The notes below the pieces were generated by a model. It had not been told where the DNA came from. It ran no database searches and worked only from the letters and a program-made list of their open reading frames with translations. Below are positions 47,029-59,824 of a stretch of 64,000 nt of DNA, one piece after another. This stretch comes from Chaunax sp. Z400 (Eukaryota > Chordata > Actinopteri > Lophiiformes > Chaunacidae), in assembly GCA_037577475.1 (NCBI GenBank), contig CM075194.1, forward strand, positions 21,082,992 to 21,146,991. The letters run 5' to 3'. Numbering within the stretch: position 1 is the stretch's first letter; the number at the start of each line of letters is the position of its first letter. A program made the position numbers and the translations under genes.

Positions 47029-48476
47029 GTGAAATGATGTGACAACAGAAGAGGAAGTGGCAGTGAAGATCTTCAAGGACACTTGTAAAAAGGACACATA
47101 TGTACTGTGTGATATCTCTCCTTCTCACCAGGTGTCCACGTTACAGGAGATTTTTTTTGCAGGAATCCATTCAGCAAATTCATTGTCAAATTCCTTAAGC
47201 AGTGTGAGCACGATGGACGGACCTGTCTCGTATTTGAGAGGCTGGACAAGAGTCTTGAGGAGATGGTAGAAGAGGAGGAGAGACAGGCTCCGGCCTCTAT
47301 TAGATCTACTGCAACGCAGGTTCGTATTATCAACTCCAACAAGGAGCTGATGTTTTCACTGACATGTGTCTGTTTGTTAGCCTGGTTACACAAAAACTAC
47401 ATTCCATTGGAATTGTGTTTTTCCACTTTACACAATGACAGTGTATTTTCAGTCCGTCAGAATGCTGTTGTTGTGTAACTGAACAGCCAAACCGCAACTA
47501 CAGTTTACGGTTATATGCAAGACCCATTTTCATATAAGCGACACCGAAGCTGCCTTGGTGGAGGTTTGCATTCTATTGCATGCCCTTCTACTTTGAACCA
47601 GTGTATTGTTCTATGTACTGTATCTGCTGCTGATCAATGAAAACCCTAACCTGAACCCTCCGTCTTGTTTGTTCCTGCAGCTGTTCTGGGTTTTGGCTGA
47701 ACTCAAGGATGATAATATCCTGCATACTGACATCCATCCGGGAAACATCATGTTAGTCGATAAGTGGGACCAGCCCTCCTGCGTAACAGCAATGGACTTT
47801 GGCCTGACCATGAAAGCTCCAGATGCCCAGTCTGGAATGGAACTTCAGACACTTCAGTCCAGGTATTTTTTATCCTGCCAGACTCGTCCATTAGTCTAAA
47901 CAGCTTATATCATTTTAAACATCCACGTTGTTGTCTTGATCTTCATAGCTTGCCAGCCATTTCTCATCTTTGGCTCTTGTCTTCCCTCCTCAGGGCTCCA
48001 GAAATTTTTCTTGGCCTGCCCTTCACTGAAGGCATCGATTTGTGGGGAGTCGGCTGCACCCTGGCCTTCCTCTACCTGGGTCACAACCTCTTCTCTGCTT
48101 CCTCTGAGGATCAAATGGTAGGTCAACTACTTCAGATAAATGCACACAGCCAAGTGAGGACTTTCTGCCGAATGTCAAATGATGTGACTCTTTATCTTTT
48201 GTCTGCAGGTAAAGTGCATTGTTGAGTTTCTGGGTCAGCCTGAGGACCACCTGCTCCACTCTGGCAAATATACCCATCGTTATTTCATGGAAGATGAAGC
48301 TGCTGATAGTCCGACATGGAGGCTGAGGGTTGAGTAACCATGTTCTCCTTTGTTTGAATTGATTGTTTCATTTAAACTCTTTTAAAATGGCTCTCACACA
48401 TAATTTGTCTCTTTAGGAACCAGGACAGCAGAATAACTCCACTGACCAGCTCAGCTGTCTGGAAGACCTGGTTCAG
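47029..48476 (+). pseudogene. HIPK-like protein kinase domain, partial, first exon frameshifted
   Basis: Exons: 47,029-47,319; 47,681-47,862; 47,994-48,117; 48,209-48,328; 48,417-48,476. The first holds the beta-3 lysine motif EEVAVKIFKD and, after a shift in a T8 tract near 47,150, NPFSKFIVKFLKQCEHDGRT and CLVFERLDKSLEEM. A second shift near 47,035 is needed to read VKC before TTEEEVAVK. The next four exons are open and in phase (162 codons): LHTDIHPGNIMLVD catalytic loop with Asp and Asn but His where Lys is usual, the DFG motif (AMDFG), RAPEIFLGLPFTEGIDLWGV, then ends SCLEDLVQ. HIPKs are nuclear dual-specificity Ser/Thr kinases; fish have many HIPK-like copies. The glycine loop and C-lobe end are missing. 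It is either a decaying copy or a gene with assembly errors in homopolymers. Confidence 0.6.
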
Positions 48477-48934
48477 GTAAGCACTTTCTGTTGTATCAGT
48501 TAAGATTGGAACAGCAGGAAGGAGCTGGGCCAACAGAACTGAATCTGTTTCCAAATCCAGGTGCATCCTGAAATATATGCAATATGTAATATGCAAAATA
48601 AAATTTTTAGCAAAATAACTAACACAATTAGTTAATCACTTGTTCCAAGTGATCTAACAAAGATCAACTGACCCGACAAAGAAAGAATGCAGGAGTATTT
48701 AAGCTGGCTGATCAAACCAAATGAATACAGGAGAGAGTAAACTAGAGCACCAACACACTAATTAACTACACAAAAATACATAACTTAGTCCGTTTATAAT
48801 TAACATGATTGTTAAATCAAATCCAAATATGTCTAAATAACAATTGCAAACCAAACTAAATTAACAAAATAACTAAACTAAATAAATCAAACCCCCCTGT
48901 GAGGTCCGAGCCTGACGGTACAGCCTGATAGGTA

Positions 48935-49085
48935 CTTCCTGTATAAAAGTCTGCTGCTTCCTGGGATCATTCCCCCCGATCCTCGTCACCCTCCCAAATT
49001 TCCTTCAACAAAGTCAGAGGGCCTCTCACCTCATGACCATGAAGAAGTTCAAAAGGGGAGAAACCAGTAGAGGCCTGAGGTACAT
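48935..49085 (-). mobile_element. Ty3/gypsy integrase-end fragment
   Basis: The minus strand reads QASTGFSPFELLHGHEVRGP, then LTLLKEIWEGDEDRGE before a stop. The GFSPFELLHG motif is a standard landmark just downstream of the gypsy integrase core. No other part of the element is recognisable nearby. Confidence 0.65.
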
Positions 49086-51589
49086 AAGCTTAAATTTAAA
49101 TATTCCCTACAGAATTATAAATATGTTATATACTGTATAATCATATAAAGTTATATAAAAAAATCAATAAATAATGTGCAAACAAACAAATGTGATTTCC
49201 AATTTAAAAAAGATACACTTTTCATTATATAATAAACCATTCAAGTTCTGTTAACAGTGAGATTTGAACCAAGGACCTTGGGAACAACTCTTCTGTTTTC
49301 TCATTCCCTTGAGAAACAAAACTCAGTGAAACACCTGCTTGGCTCTAATGAAGAAAACAATTTTTATAACACAGTCCAAAATTCTGATTTACCATAAAAC
49401 TGGGAACTATTAGTCTTAACCATTTCAGGACCTGCTATCTCCCCCTCCACCCCCAGTGACCCGTGCGCAGTCCTCCATCAAATACCGTCAGTCACATGGA
49501 CCCCTGGGACTTTGTGACATTTGGTGAGTAGAACAATGTCACAGCTGCTTGCTTGACCTTTCACAAAGGTTCTGCAACACCATGTCGAAGGAACCACAGA
49601 GTTGCTCTCAACTGTATTTGAGAAAAAGGCAATCTCCAACAAGAAGTCGATCCATGCTTTTGAGTAAAGGTGTAATGATGTTGTGAATGCAAGCTTCTTT
49701 TATTCAACACCTGCTTGAACATCTGTTTAAAAAAAGTCAGCAGATGGATGAGGGCATGTTGTGAAGAATCAACATTTAATGAAAACTTATTGTGGTCTAT
49801 ACTTTCAAAAAATTCCATCTTTAGTTTACTTGTCATGTCTAAGAGTAGGTTAATATGTGTGTCTGATTGCAGCAAAGCCCAAATGAGCAGAAAAAAGACA
49901 AAATTCTACTTTTCTACAGATAAAAACCAACGTTCAAGAAGTGTGACAAAAATACCTTACCTAAGACTGCCACCTGGTGCACAGGAAAAATATCACACTC
50001 ATTTTCCTTCAAGGTAACGCTGCTTTTCAGCCCCACAAACTTAAAACAATGACATGAATAATGCCTATACTAAGTCACTTTATTTATCCCATACATAAGA
50101 GTAACTACAGACATTTTCCTGAGAGAAACATGCAAGTGAAAAGTGTTTTAACTGCACTCATCTGATGGAGCCGACTCTCAGGTGGCCTGTGTATTTAGTC
50201 CAGCACAGTTTGAATACTAATGGTAGGATTGAGATGCAAAGCAAGTCATCACTGAGCTGGGACCTTTGCATTCATGAGAGAGTACAAAGGCCAGAGAAGT
50301 ATCCACACACTCTGAACTAATAGCCTACACAACATGAACACACACTTTGTCTCTAAATGTTAGGGCATCTTCGTGTTTGCACTTCCCTTTCCCTGCTGTG
50401 GTTATCTTCATTATTTCTGCTTATCGTCTGTTAATAATCACTTTTCAGCCTTTCATCACCTGGACGTCTGAGTGATCCAAAGATTCAAACTCTCATGTCA
50501 TTGCATTTCTTTGCTTGTGCTTACTATCTGCAAATGTTTTGCAACTTTTTTTTGTTGCATTTTCTGCAACAAAAAAAAGATGCATTTTATTTGACATAGT
50601 CCATAGAATAATGATTCAGACATGTCTAAACACAGAAAAGTGTGAAAACCAACATATATGTCAGGACATTATCTCAGATTTGACTAATTTAACCTCCCCA
50701 AAATTATTAATATCTCCCTTCATCTCAAAAATAAAGTTAATACTCATCACGTTATTCTCATTTAAACATTAATAGATTGATGAATTACATTTCACAAAAG
50801 CTACCATTAGGCATATTACTTATTTCCTAATTCATGGCACACATTACAATTAGAGTGATTTTAAAATAAAAAGAACAAAACAGAACAAAAACAAAATAAA
50901 AACAAAAAAAAGAACAACCTATAATCACATCATTTACATAAAACACTTTGAATATTTGCAAGCAAGCAATGAGCTAAAATTAGACTCAGACTGAATGTGA
51001 ATAAACTTGTTAAGGGATGAAAGAGTGAGAGAGCCTGAGGGCACGCAGACAACAAAACAACAGTACATGGAGTAATGCTATATGCTAGTAGTGTGTCGAC
51101 TCCTCTCATGATACATTTGCATATATGCCGACTAATAACATGAAAGACATACTTTGACAAACAGATGAATTATTACTTTAAAGCATATCTTATTGTTTTT
51201 TTTTAATGTGGTTACATAATAGAATCAATATATTTCAGAGATTCCACACAGATACCAGATACTGTCAAAACTGTTTTTTAAGTTGGTAGTAAGTACAGAG
51301 TATTGTGGTTAGAGTTTGCTATAGGAGGCCTTGATCTAGCAGTAGGGATACTGTGTACATCACATAACATTTGTCCAAAATGCTATTGTTTCATGTAGTA
51401 CATTTCACATATTGTTCATATCCAGGTAGTACCAGTTCCAGCTGGTGGTGGTTGAAGTCTCCAGGTATAAAAACTGGAGCTGCTGGTGTGCGCTGAAGTT
51501 GATCCTGTATACAGTCAGTAATGTTGCCCACAGCTCTTACTGCATTTGCAGCAGGAGGCAAAAAGGCTCCCTAGAGGATTAAGCTGCTT
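49086..51589. other. No gene recognised; one perfect short hairpin
   Basis: AT-rich, with short frames only. A perfect 14-bp inverted repeat with a 5-nt loop lies at 50,546-50,578 (T8 GTTGCA, loop ttttc, TGCAAC A8). Confidence 0.4.
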
Positions 51590-52170
51590 TTCCACAACTC
51601 TACTGTCCTCGCCTTTCTTGGTTTTCTATTAGGTAAAAGTACCTGGTACCTACTTTCTTTGGCATCACCTTCGTCGAGGTTCCAAACAGCCTGAGCAGGT
51701 ACTAAAAGATGACGTGAAAACACTGCAGGCCACTGACTGGTCAGAGAGAATCATCGCTGCCTCATTGTGTCATCAATGCCCGGCATGCATGAGTTATCCT
51801 GCACAGCACAAACCCATGGTCGCCATTTTTACACAGCCAAACTACTTTGACGGTGACCGTCACAACGCCACCTCGGGCTGGTCCAGTTTGAACACACTGA
51901 AGGGTGCTGTGAACCTCTTTAGCTGTGGAATGGTCCAATCAGGTGTTTTTGAGCAATGAACACAATTTTTTTTTCTTTTGTTGCCCTGTCCCAACTTTTT
52001 TGAGATGTGATGCTGGCATAAAAAAAGTTGATGAGGTGCAACTTTATATATATTGTCTTTGTACTCTTTTCAATTGAATTGAATATCAAAAAGGTTTAGA
52101 AAATTATCACATTCTTTTTATTTAATATTTTACAGAGCCACCTGACTTTTTTGGAATTGGGGTTTTATTT
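51590..52170. mobile_element. Two adjoining DNA-transposon (MITE) remnants
   Basis: The left part has aaaagtacctggtacctac and related phrases of a fish MITE. The right part (about 51,965-52,168) has tgccctgtcccaactttttt and ggaattggggtttt, which resemble the 3' end of another widespread element. Boundaries are approximate. Confidence 0.4.
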
Positions 52171-54729
52171 TCAGCTGTTCAGGCAACAGTTTTAATAATT
52201 AGAAGCCTTTTTTATTACATTCATTCAGAGTTTCACTGAGAGCTATGCCCTCTTCTTCAGGGACACTGATCACAGTCACACAGTCACACCTGGAAGCTCC
52301 TAAGTACAGCTGTAGTTTGCTGTGGTGGCCACTGAGCAGCTCCACAGGAGCAGCCAAGGTTAAGGGCCTTGGTCATGTCAGGGGTGGTAATAAAGTTTGG
52401 GAGATCTTGACATATTGACAAAGCTAGATCTGTAAAGTGCTTGTCAACAAACATTGGTAAAATTACAGCTTGTACAGGAAAATGTTGCAAAACAACATAT
52501 TTTGCAGCAAATTTAAAGATAGATTTGTATAAAATGTCATAAATGCATTAATCTTGCACAAAATGATTATAAAGTGTGACGTATAATGCTTTTATCCTTT
52601 ATCACTGGGTGGTGCAGGCATGCAGATGAAATGTGTCAGTGAGCCAAAAGTCTCTGAGTGCTCGTCGTGCACACCCCTCCCACCAGGCCATGTTTTGTGC
52701 ATCTCTGCTTCTGCATCAGTGCGGCCCAGCTGGAGCTCACCTTCAGGTTAGGAACATTTGACACAGACCATTGTCTGATGGTTTTATCTTGGAGCTGCCA
52801 TGTTCAGGGCAGCACTGGGCACACATGGAACCTGATAAGAGGCATCCATGGCAGCTGGTGGGTTTATGTTTTTCCTCAACCCTGCTGGACCAGAGAGTTC
52901 AGTAGCAGTAAGCCAGTCGGAGGATTCAGCTCTGTGTAAAAAGGATAAAAAGAAACACTGTGGACTTATGTATTTGTTTTGCTCTTGGGTTTTGTGGTAA
53001 AAATTAAATCTGGGTCAGCTCAGCAGAATAGATTGATAGTATTGATACTGTGGTTTTCTATTGTGTCGTCTTAGAGAACTTGAAGCGTGAGTGCTTTCCG
53101 CTACTTAACGCTGTATGACAGCAACATTAAAAATAAAAAGAATCATCTGAAACAAATACAGTTCTGGTTGAACGTCCAGCTATCATCTTGTTGCTGTCTT
53201 TTTAAATATGACTCTCCGTTCCTCTAGTTCTTTCATGCTGCTGTTTTGCGTGTCCTCCACCTCCCCATCACCACCCAGTCTTCAAGATTCACCAACTATA
53301 TCATTCATCAGGTTCACCAGGGTCATCAGCCACCACCACCAGTGTCTGGACTCCAAGGGGGGATATATATCTTGGTGCTGTTCAAATGCCCTTCAATCTC
53401 AATCTCCCTGAAGAGTCTAAGCACTAAAGACTTTCTGACAGACTAATTATCACATATCATTTGATGTAATAAACAATTGTTTTTACTTCAACCACTCGTC
53501 TCTCCTATTTGAACTATTATTATACAGTATTTCTGATTTGTGTGTTTCTTACTATTGTCTGTGTGTGCTGTGTTTGTTTTACCTGTGTGGATGCTGTTTA
53601 ATGTGAAATGCAGTAAACCAGTCTGATCCAGACAGCAATATAATTGTTGGAACAATGACATCCATTGAAGAGCTACAGCGAAAGGTAAATGATGATTTCA
53701 CCACCTGGTAGGATGTGAATACTGAATACATGAGTAATGTGGGTAATTATGGCACTCATTAAGTAAATATCACTTTAGCTTCATGTCATTAACAGAGAAA
53801 TAAACCAGAATACTGAATACATCATTTCTCTAATCATTTACTGCCAGTCACGTTCCACATTTGATGTTGTGTAGGAGTGATAGTTATTGGAATGTAAACT
53901 TTTTATCAACACCAGTGACAAAAGGTAAAAATCTGTACCTAATTAAATAATTAGAAAATGTTTGTAAATGTACAGTATAATTCAATAAATAGAACATCTC
54001 GACATTTCTACATTGTTTTCCTATATTTCTTCACCATGCTCCACAATAACAAAATGCAAATTTGTGTGGAATTTTCTATAACTTGAATTCATTGTGGTAG
54101 CAGCTACATTCCCTCCACTTCAGCATCATATCATAAAATAAATGTCAGTAACTGCATGTTGCACTGTAATCAGAAAAATCTGAATTATTTTACGAGTATA
54201 TACACCACTAATACAGTACACTATTGAACACATAATGTTAAAAATATAGAAACGTATGTATTTAACAAACTGTAAAAACTAGAATGGCAATCAGTAGAAT
54301 CCTAAACATATTACATACACCAGATTGAATATATTTGTAAAACTGTAGAGGATGACGACATTAAAACCCCATTATCTCAGCTGGTAGTCTGTTTGTAGGC
54401 ATCTTTGTTAGCAGCTCACTAATGATCCCCTCCTACAAATATATTGAGCAACAGTAAAGTAGTCATTTTTTTAAACAGTAATTTTATAGGATTTCATGCA
54501 ATCCTGTTCATATTAAATATCAAAGGCAAATTATGGTTCACACAGCTTTATTCACACTTTAACGGTACAGAAAAATCGGTTTTGTGCAAATTATTGGTTG
54601 TTGCCTTTGAGTTTACAAGTCAAAAAGTGTGGATGGTGAGACAGAGAATAACAACAGTCGGTACCGCTTGTGACAACCTCCAGCATTTATCACTGCTTCA
54701 CACCTCCTGTGCATGGAATGGATAAGACA
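52171..54729. other. No gene recognised
   Basis: A possible single exon around 53,612-53,682 (frame ending TSIEELQRK before gtaaat) has no recognisable homology and is not called. The remainder is AT-rich. Confidence 0.35.
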
Positions 54730-55272
54730 TTAATCTGAACTTGTAGGATGACATGCCATTCTTCCATTCAGCAGTGCTGTGACACGTTTTTCATGTGTTG
54801 CTGGAGCAGGATCTCTCCATCTCACCCGGTGATCCTGAACATCCCACAGATGCTCTATTGGGTTGAGATCTGGTGAATATGCTGGCAAAGGAGGGACAGC
54901 GACATTGTTCTGGTCCAGGTAGGCTCCTCCTGACAGACATGAGCCACATGTGGTCTGGCATCGTCCGGCATGAAGTTGTTGCCTGATTGCTGTATCCTGG
55001 ATGTATGTATCAGCTCTGTGCAAGTTTGATCTGGACTTGTCACTAAATGTGATCTGCCTCCACTGTGCAATATGCCATAACATCTGTAACATCTGTGCTA
55101 CACATGTCTGCAGAGTTCTGGTCATCAGCATCCCAAATTCCTGGTCACGCAAGTTTTGCAGAAATTGTGGCATCATCAGTTGTTTCAGGAGGATATTAAT
55201 TTTGCCCGGGTTTAGCCTTGGCCCGGTGTGCACAATCACACCACAACCATCATTTACTCTGAAATGCATCAA
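54730..55272 (-). pseudogene. Tc1/mariner transposase pseudogene
   Basis: A 180-codon frame on the minus strand carries the first catalytic Asp context (ITFSDKSRSNLHRAD) and the third acidic residue context (PAYSPDLNPIEHLWD). The middle catalytic motif, FMPDDARPHVAHVCQEE, is found only in another frame (55,070-54,855). At least one frameshift therefore separates the second Asp from the Glu. The N-terminal DNA-binding helices and terminal repeats were not found. Inactive. Confidence 0.75.
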
Positions 55273-56519
55273 TGTTATGACTGTGTAATGACTAAATAAT
55301 GGTTATTCATGATTTAACATGTTTTGGTTTAGAGTACTTAATAAAAGTAATTTCTATTCATCACGTTTGTTTGTTTGTTTGTTTCAATAGAAAGGAAAGG
55401 AAAATATTGGGTTCTTAATGTTTCTAAAGTCGCTCAGTATATATATACATATATATATATATACTGTATATACACATGTAAATATGTGTGTAATGTACTA
55501 GTACCTTTGATACTTCTGTATATTTATGAACAGATAATTATATTTGCTAGCTGAGACTTAACTCAGTAATATTCATATGGGTGACTTTCACTTTGCACAT
55601 TTACTCCAGTATGTCTTATGACCTTTTTAAAACACTGCTTTCAATAACTGAAATTTTTAAGGGTCAAGACATCTGAGCAAACTGAGATGAATACAAACCT
55701 ACATCCTGTGTTCTTGACCTTGACCAAGACACACTTCATCATAACGCTCTCACTTTCTCCTCATGTCATCAGTGGAGTTACTCCAAGGCTGCAGACAAAT
55801 GCTCCTGATTTCTCTTTACAAAATGACTCCCCTACTGCAGAGAGGACATGTGGGCTCTTCTTCTCTCTTTCACAAATGATCCATCTTTTCATGCTCATGC
55901 TTTGTCACACAGACGCTCTGTGTTTGAGGCCTGAAGGGCAAATTAAGTACATGCAAAAAGGAAACATTTATTCATGAACACATACCTGTTATTGGAACTT
56001 ATGGTGTGTTCTTCATAATAAGTGACCTTCATTAGAATCAGTGGATTTGTTAATAAATACAGTGAACTGTATCTCCAGACCTAGCAAACTAGCAACTATT
56101 ACCCTCAAAGTTATGCTATTAAGCTACTTAACTGTGTCAACAATACATGTATAACAGGAGCTTTCTAGCTAATGACAACTAGATATAACCTAAAGATTTA
56201 AAAAATACAGATCATTTGTAAATGTTGCTAAACGAATGTATTGTTTTAAATTCTTTATAATGTGAGTGGTGATGGCAATAATGTTGGAGGCACCGCCCCC
56301 TTGCCAGTGACTCTGTGATTGTTTTAGTGTGTTTTTAATGTTTTTGGCACCTTTTGATTCATGATCATCAGCGTGATCAAGCTCTGACATCTCGATTATG
56401 GCTGCATTTAATAATCAGACTTTGGTTTGCCTTCTGTGGTTTTTAACAATTGTTTGGAGAGCCGCTCAACATGGGCAGATATTCATCTGTTGGTTGTGTA
56501 TTGTGAATGTATTGTCCAT
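55273..56519. other. No gene recognised; TA-rich microsatellite
   Basis: It includes tatatacatatatatatatat at about 55,440-55,470 and gtttgttt repeats at 55,365-55,385. No coding exon is supported. Confidence 0.4.
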
Positions 56520-56830
56520 ATTGTTTGAGTTGAGTTGAGTTTGAGTCTTTATTTTAAACATGTAAAAAACAAAAAAAACAACAACGAACAAACCAACAAG
56601 ATAACATTTAAATGTGCAAAATTAAATATCCTAGTACATTACAAAACATAAATAATAATAAATAAAAAATGTATGAAAAAAGAGAGGAAAAAAACCCAAT
56701 GAATTTACATCACATGTCCAAAAAGGAGTGGGAAGAAGTATAAATTTATCTAATCCCACCCCTTCTCCATTATTCATTAACTGATAATTCTTCATATGCT
56801 TCCGGTGTAAAATACATTTAAATATTATAT
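56520..56830 (-). mobile_element. LINE 3' UTR fragment with (actca)n tail
   Basis: The minus strand contains ttcttcccactcctttttgg and acatgtttaaaataaagact, then caaactcaactcaactcaa. This is the arrangement of an L2/Rex1-type 3' UTR ending in a pentamer repeat. No protein-coding part remains. Confidence 0.5.
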
Positions 56831-56845
56831 AATATAGATACATAT

Positions 56846-56902
56846 AAATATAATATAGATACATATAAATATAATATATTTATATGTATCTATATTATAT
56901 TT
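56846..56902. repeat. Perfect AT-rich palindrome, 28-bp arms
   Basis: The left arm 56,846-56,873 is the exact reverse complement of 56,875-56,902, separated by one base. It lies immediately before a long (TA)n run and is likely cruciform-prone and unstable. Confidence 0.9.
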
Positions 56903-56909
56903 ATATATA

Positions 56910-56921
56910 TTTATATATATA

Positions 56922-56973
<52 letters not shown>
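56910..56973. repeat. (TA)n microsatellite
   Basis: A nearly pure ta repeat after gtatatata, extending from the palindrome on its left. Confidence 0.9.
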
Positions 56974-56977
<4 letters not shown>

Positions 56978-58040
56978 TTGTTGTGTGTATGAATTAATTT
57001 GGTGTCAAAAGTTTTCTAATCTAATCTAACAGATTTAACACAAAAACTGACAAGAATGAAAGTCTGTATAAGTGTCCTTAGAAATGCAGAGGGCCATTTT
57101 TGACTGTATGGAAAGTTACATAGTATATAAGAAATAGTAAGAATTTAGAAGAAAGGTGTATTAAAAGGGAAAAGACAAAAACAATATTTTTTGCAGAACA
57201 ACTAATATGACTTGATCACAAACATAGACTTTACCCACCTTTTCATCTATGGAATACAAACATTCTCATCATACTGTTAGAGTAGGAAAGTGATTAGTAC
57301 AATAGTCTAATGGTAAAAGATGATAATGTTAAATCTACATTAAAATTATTGGAAAATAAACTTAGGAAAAAAGACTGATCTTTGCAGAAATATTGGCCAT
57401 AAATATCAATAAGACATAATCACCTTTACTTGTTTGTTACTATAATACTAAGTAAGAAATACACTTCAGAACCAAAACTGTGTAACTGACCTCTTTTACT
57501 TTCTCTGAACTAAAGATACCCGTCACAGTAATTACTTACTGTAAACTCATTAGTGGATTTGTAACTACCTATCCTCACTTTAACCCACAGGCTACATGGA
57601 GCCGTGGCTGCAATGAAATCTCTTCTCCACCAGAGGACTATCACACCACACAATCCATCTCCCATCATCCCTCTGCAGCCAAATGAAACCTGCTTAAGAT
57701 TCACAGACTCAGAGGGAATGCAAATGTCATGCAGCGTAATCTCACTTAGTTATCCTGAGACATACCATTATCAGCAAACACTCTAATGTGCCAGACAACA
57801 CAAAGACTGATCTTTGCTGCTTCTGAGTCATAACTTTAAAGGGTAGAAGATATCAGGATAACATATAATGTGATAATATCTGATATATGTTAATCTGCTG
57901 GGTCTGAATCCTCTCCTGAGGGACATGAATACAAACGTGTGGATTATACTAAAGGAAGGAAATAATAAAAATGCAGAATAATCCACATGTGGATGAAAGA
58001 ATGCTGATGGTAGGTCTGAGGTAGCTCTGAGCGGGTACAG
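56974..58040. other. No gene recognised
   Basis: Short frames only. A frame at 57,604-57,786 has no identifiable domain. Confidence 0.35.
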
Positions 58041-58535
58041 ATGGACAGCTATCCAGGGGCCCGATTTGACCATCTCATGGAAATGCTGAAAAAGGTTCCA
58101 CCAACCAAGTCTGTGAAGACGGTTGTGTTGTCGGCAGGTCTCAACAATGGCCTCAGAGGACAAGAAACAGAGAGCGAGATCAAGCAGCTGAAAGCTCTGT
58201 TAAAGGGGGCTGAGGAGACCTTTCCTGATGCCCAGATTCATGTTCCAGTCATCAACTTCAGTGAAAAACTGGAGAAAAAACAAAAGCAGCAGTTGGTGAG
58301 TTTAAACAGCTTCATCAAATCCAACTGCAACTTTTTATCTGGACTCGGTTCACTCAACTTCTGGACTGAGCCAAAGGACCCGGTGCACTGGACAGCGAGG
58401 ACAGCTGGTGTCATCGTCCAGCACTGGCTTGATCAGCGAAGGTCTCCATCAAACAGTAGTTCCTTCAGCGACTGCCTCCAGACGCTTCTTCCTACCCCAA
58501 CTCCCTCCACCCTGATGGCGACTGTTTCATTTTGA
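58041..58535 (+). CDS. SGNH/GDSL hydrolase-like domain fragment, probably retroelement-derived
   Basis: The 164-codon frame starts MDSYPGARFDHLMEMLKKVP, directly after gggtacag, so it may be an exon beginning in the middle of the domain rather than a true start. Motifs: TVVLSAGLNNGLRGQE fits block III (GxND-like, here GLNN), and KDPVHWTARTAGVIVQHWL fits block V with Asp and His. The block I GDS nucleophile is not in this frame and was not found just upstream. Similar domains occur in fish retroelements and their host-domesticated relatives. The frame is uninterrupted and of good coding quality, so it could be a recent insertion or part of a spliced gene. No reverse transcriptase lies nearby. 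Confidence 0.5.
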   Translation: MDSYPGARFDHLMEMLKKVPPTKSVKTVVLSAGLNNGLRGQETESEIKQLKALLKGAEETFPDAQIHVPVINFSEKLEKKQKQQLVSLNSFIKSNCNFLSGLGSLNFWTEPKDPVHWTARTAGVIVQHWLDQRRSPSNSSSFSDCLQTLLPTPTPSTLMATVSF

Positions 58536-59820
58536 TAAGATTTATTGGTTTTCAACTTCTGTATAACAATACTTTGTATTTGGTATTGTTAAATAAACTA
58601 ATATTTAATTTAATGTTGTTTTTATGATTTACAATTGTGTGTAAGTGAATATATTTTGGTAAATGAAGTGGTGAATTAAGTATAAATGACTGCAGTACAT
58701 ATAGTGTTATTTACAACAACACAAACACACAGATAAATGAACAACATGCATGTATTAAATGCAAGAAATAGTCATCCACTCAACAGCAGTGGCAAGAGGT
58801 GTGAAAAGTTCCAGCACAAATCAGACAACGGAGACCTAAGATGAGAAATTAAAAATATGCTGAATATATTTGTGTGTTTTTATGCAGGCCGAGACTTTTT
58901 GACAGGCATTTTCATTGTTAAACATCCCATAATGGTTCCAAGAAGCAGACTTTAATGACTTATGACTATTTCTTTGGGCAGTGTCCATGGATGTTTTTTT
59001 TCCCCCTGAGCTGTCATTCATTTGACTGAGCTTCAGTGTGTGCAGTTGTACAGTTTGTGCCACAGAGTCAATGAATTGCTCATTCTCACATACAGTATTT
59101 GATGCTTTATCTCAATCTTCTTTTCAACCTGTGCAATTCTTTCAGTCAGGCACTCACAATCCACGCTACTCACACATTTTTCCATGGTGTCCTTGAACTT
59201 GTCAAAGGATCTTAACAGATACAGTAAAAGGCTCATGCTGTTTGGAGGTCACACTTTCACAGTACAAGAGAAGTGATTCAAATGCTAAAATATATGATTG
59301 TAGCATCAGTGTTTTTCATAATTTGATGTCACAATGATTAATTAGTGTCCGAGATCCACTTTCAATAGCTGTTTGGGGGAAAAACACAAGGATATTAGTA
59401 AAAGAATGGAAGCATAGAGGAGAGCAAGCAAACACAGTCATATTCTTCCCCATGACAGAACTTTAAGCCATGCACTTAAAGTCAAGACAGTAACACAGAA
59501 TGTGCATGCCCTAAGTCAGTAGCATTAATCATCTGGGAACGTTGGACAAAATGTTGTACAAAATTTAACATCAATATATCTTCTAGCTGGTTATATTTGT
59601 GGATGGACCGAAGTGGTGGACTGACTGGTCGACCAGCCACCCACAGACTAAGACTGCCAACTTTAGATCCATGCATCCAGCATGGATACAACATTTTATC
59701 ATCCTTGTACATGAGCTTTATAGCTTGCAGGGAGGGATTATTTTCTGCAGAGTTTTTGATCCAATGTTTCTTTTGCTATTTGGCTTTTCTGTTATACACA
59801 TAGTTGGATTAAATTTGAAG
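58536..59820. other. No gene recognised
   Basis: An aataaa lies at 58,591-58,596 and could serve the preceding frame. Otherwise only short open frames occur. Confidence 0.35.
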
Positions 59821-59824
59821 TTAA

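Noticed and set aside
53612..53682. Candidate exon ending TSIEELQRK before gtaaat
   Set aside because: Only a donor-like site supports it; no homology and no partner exons.
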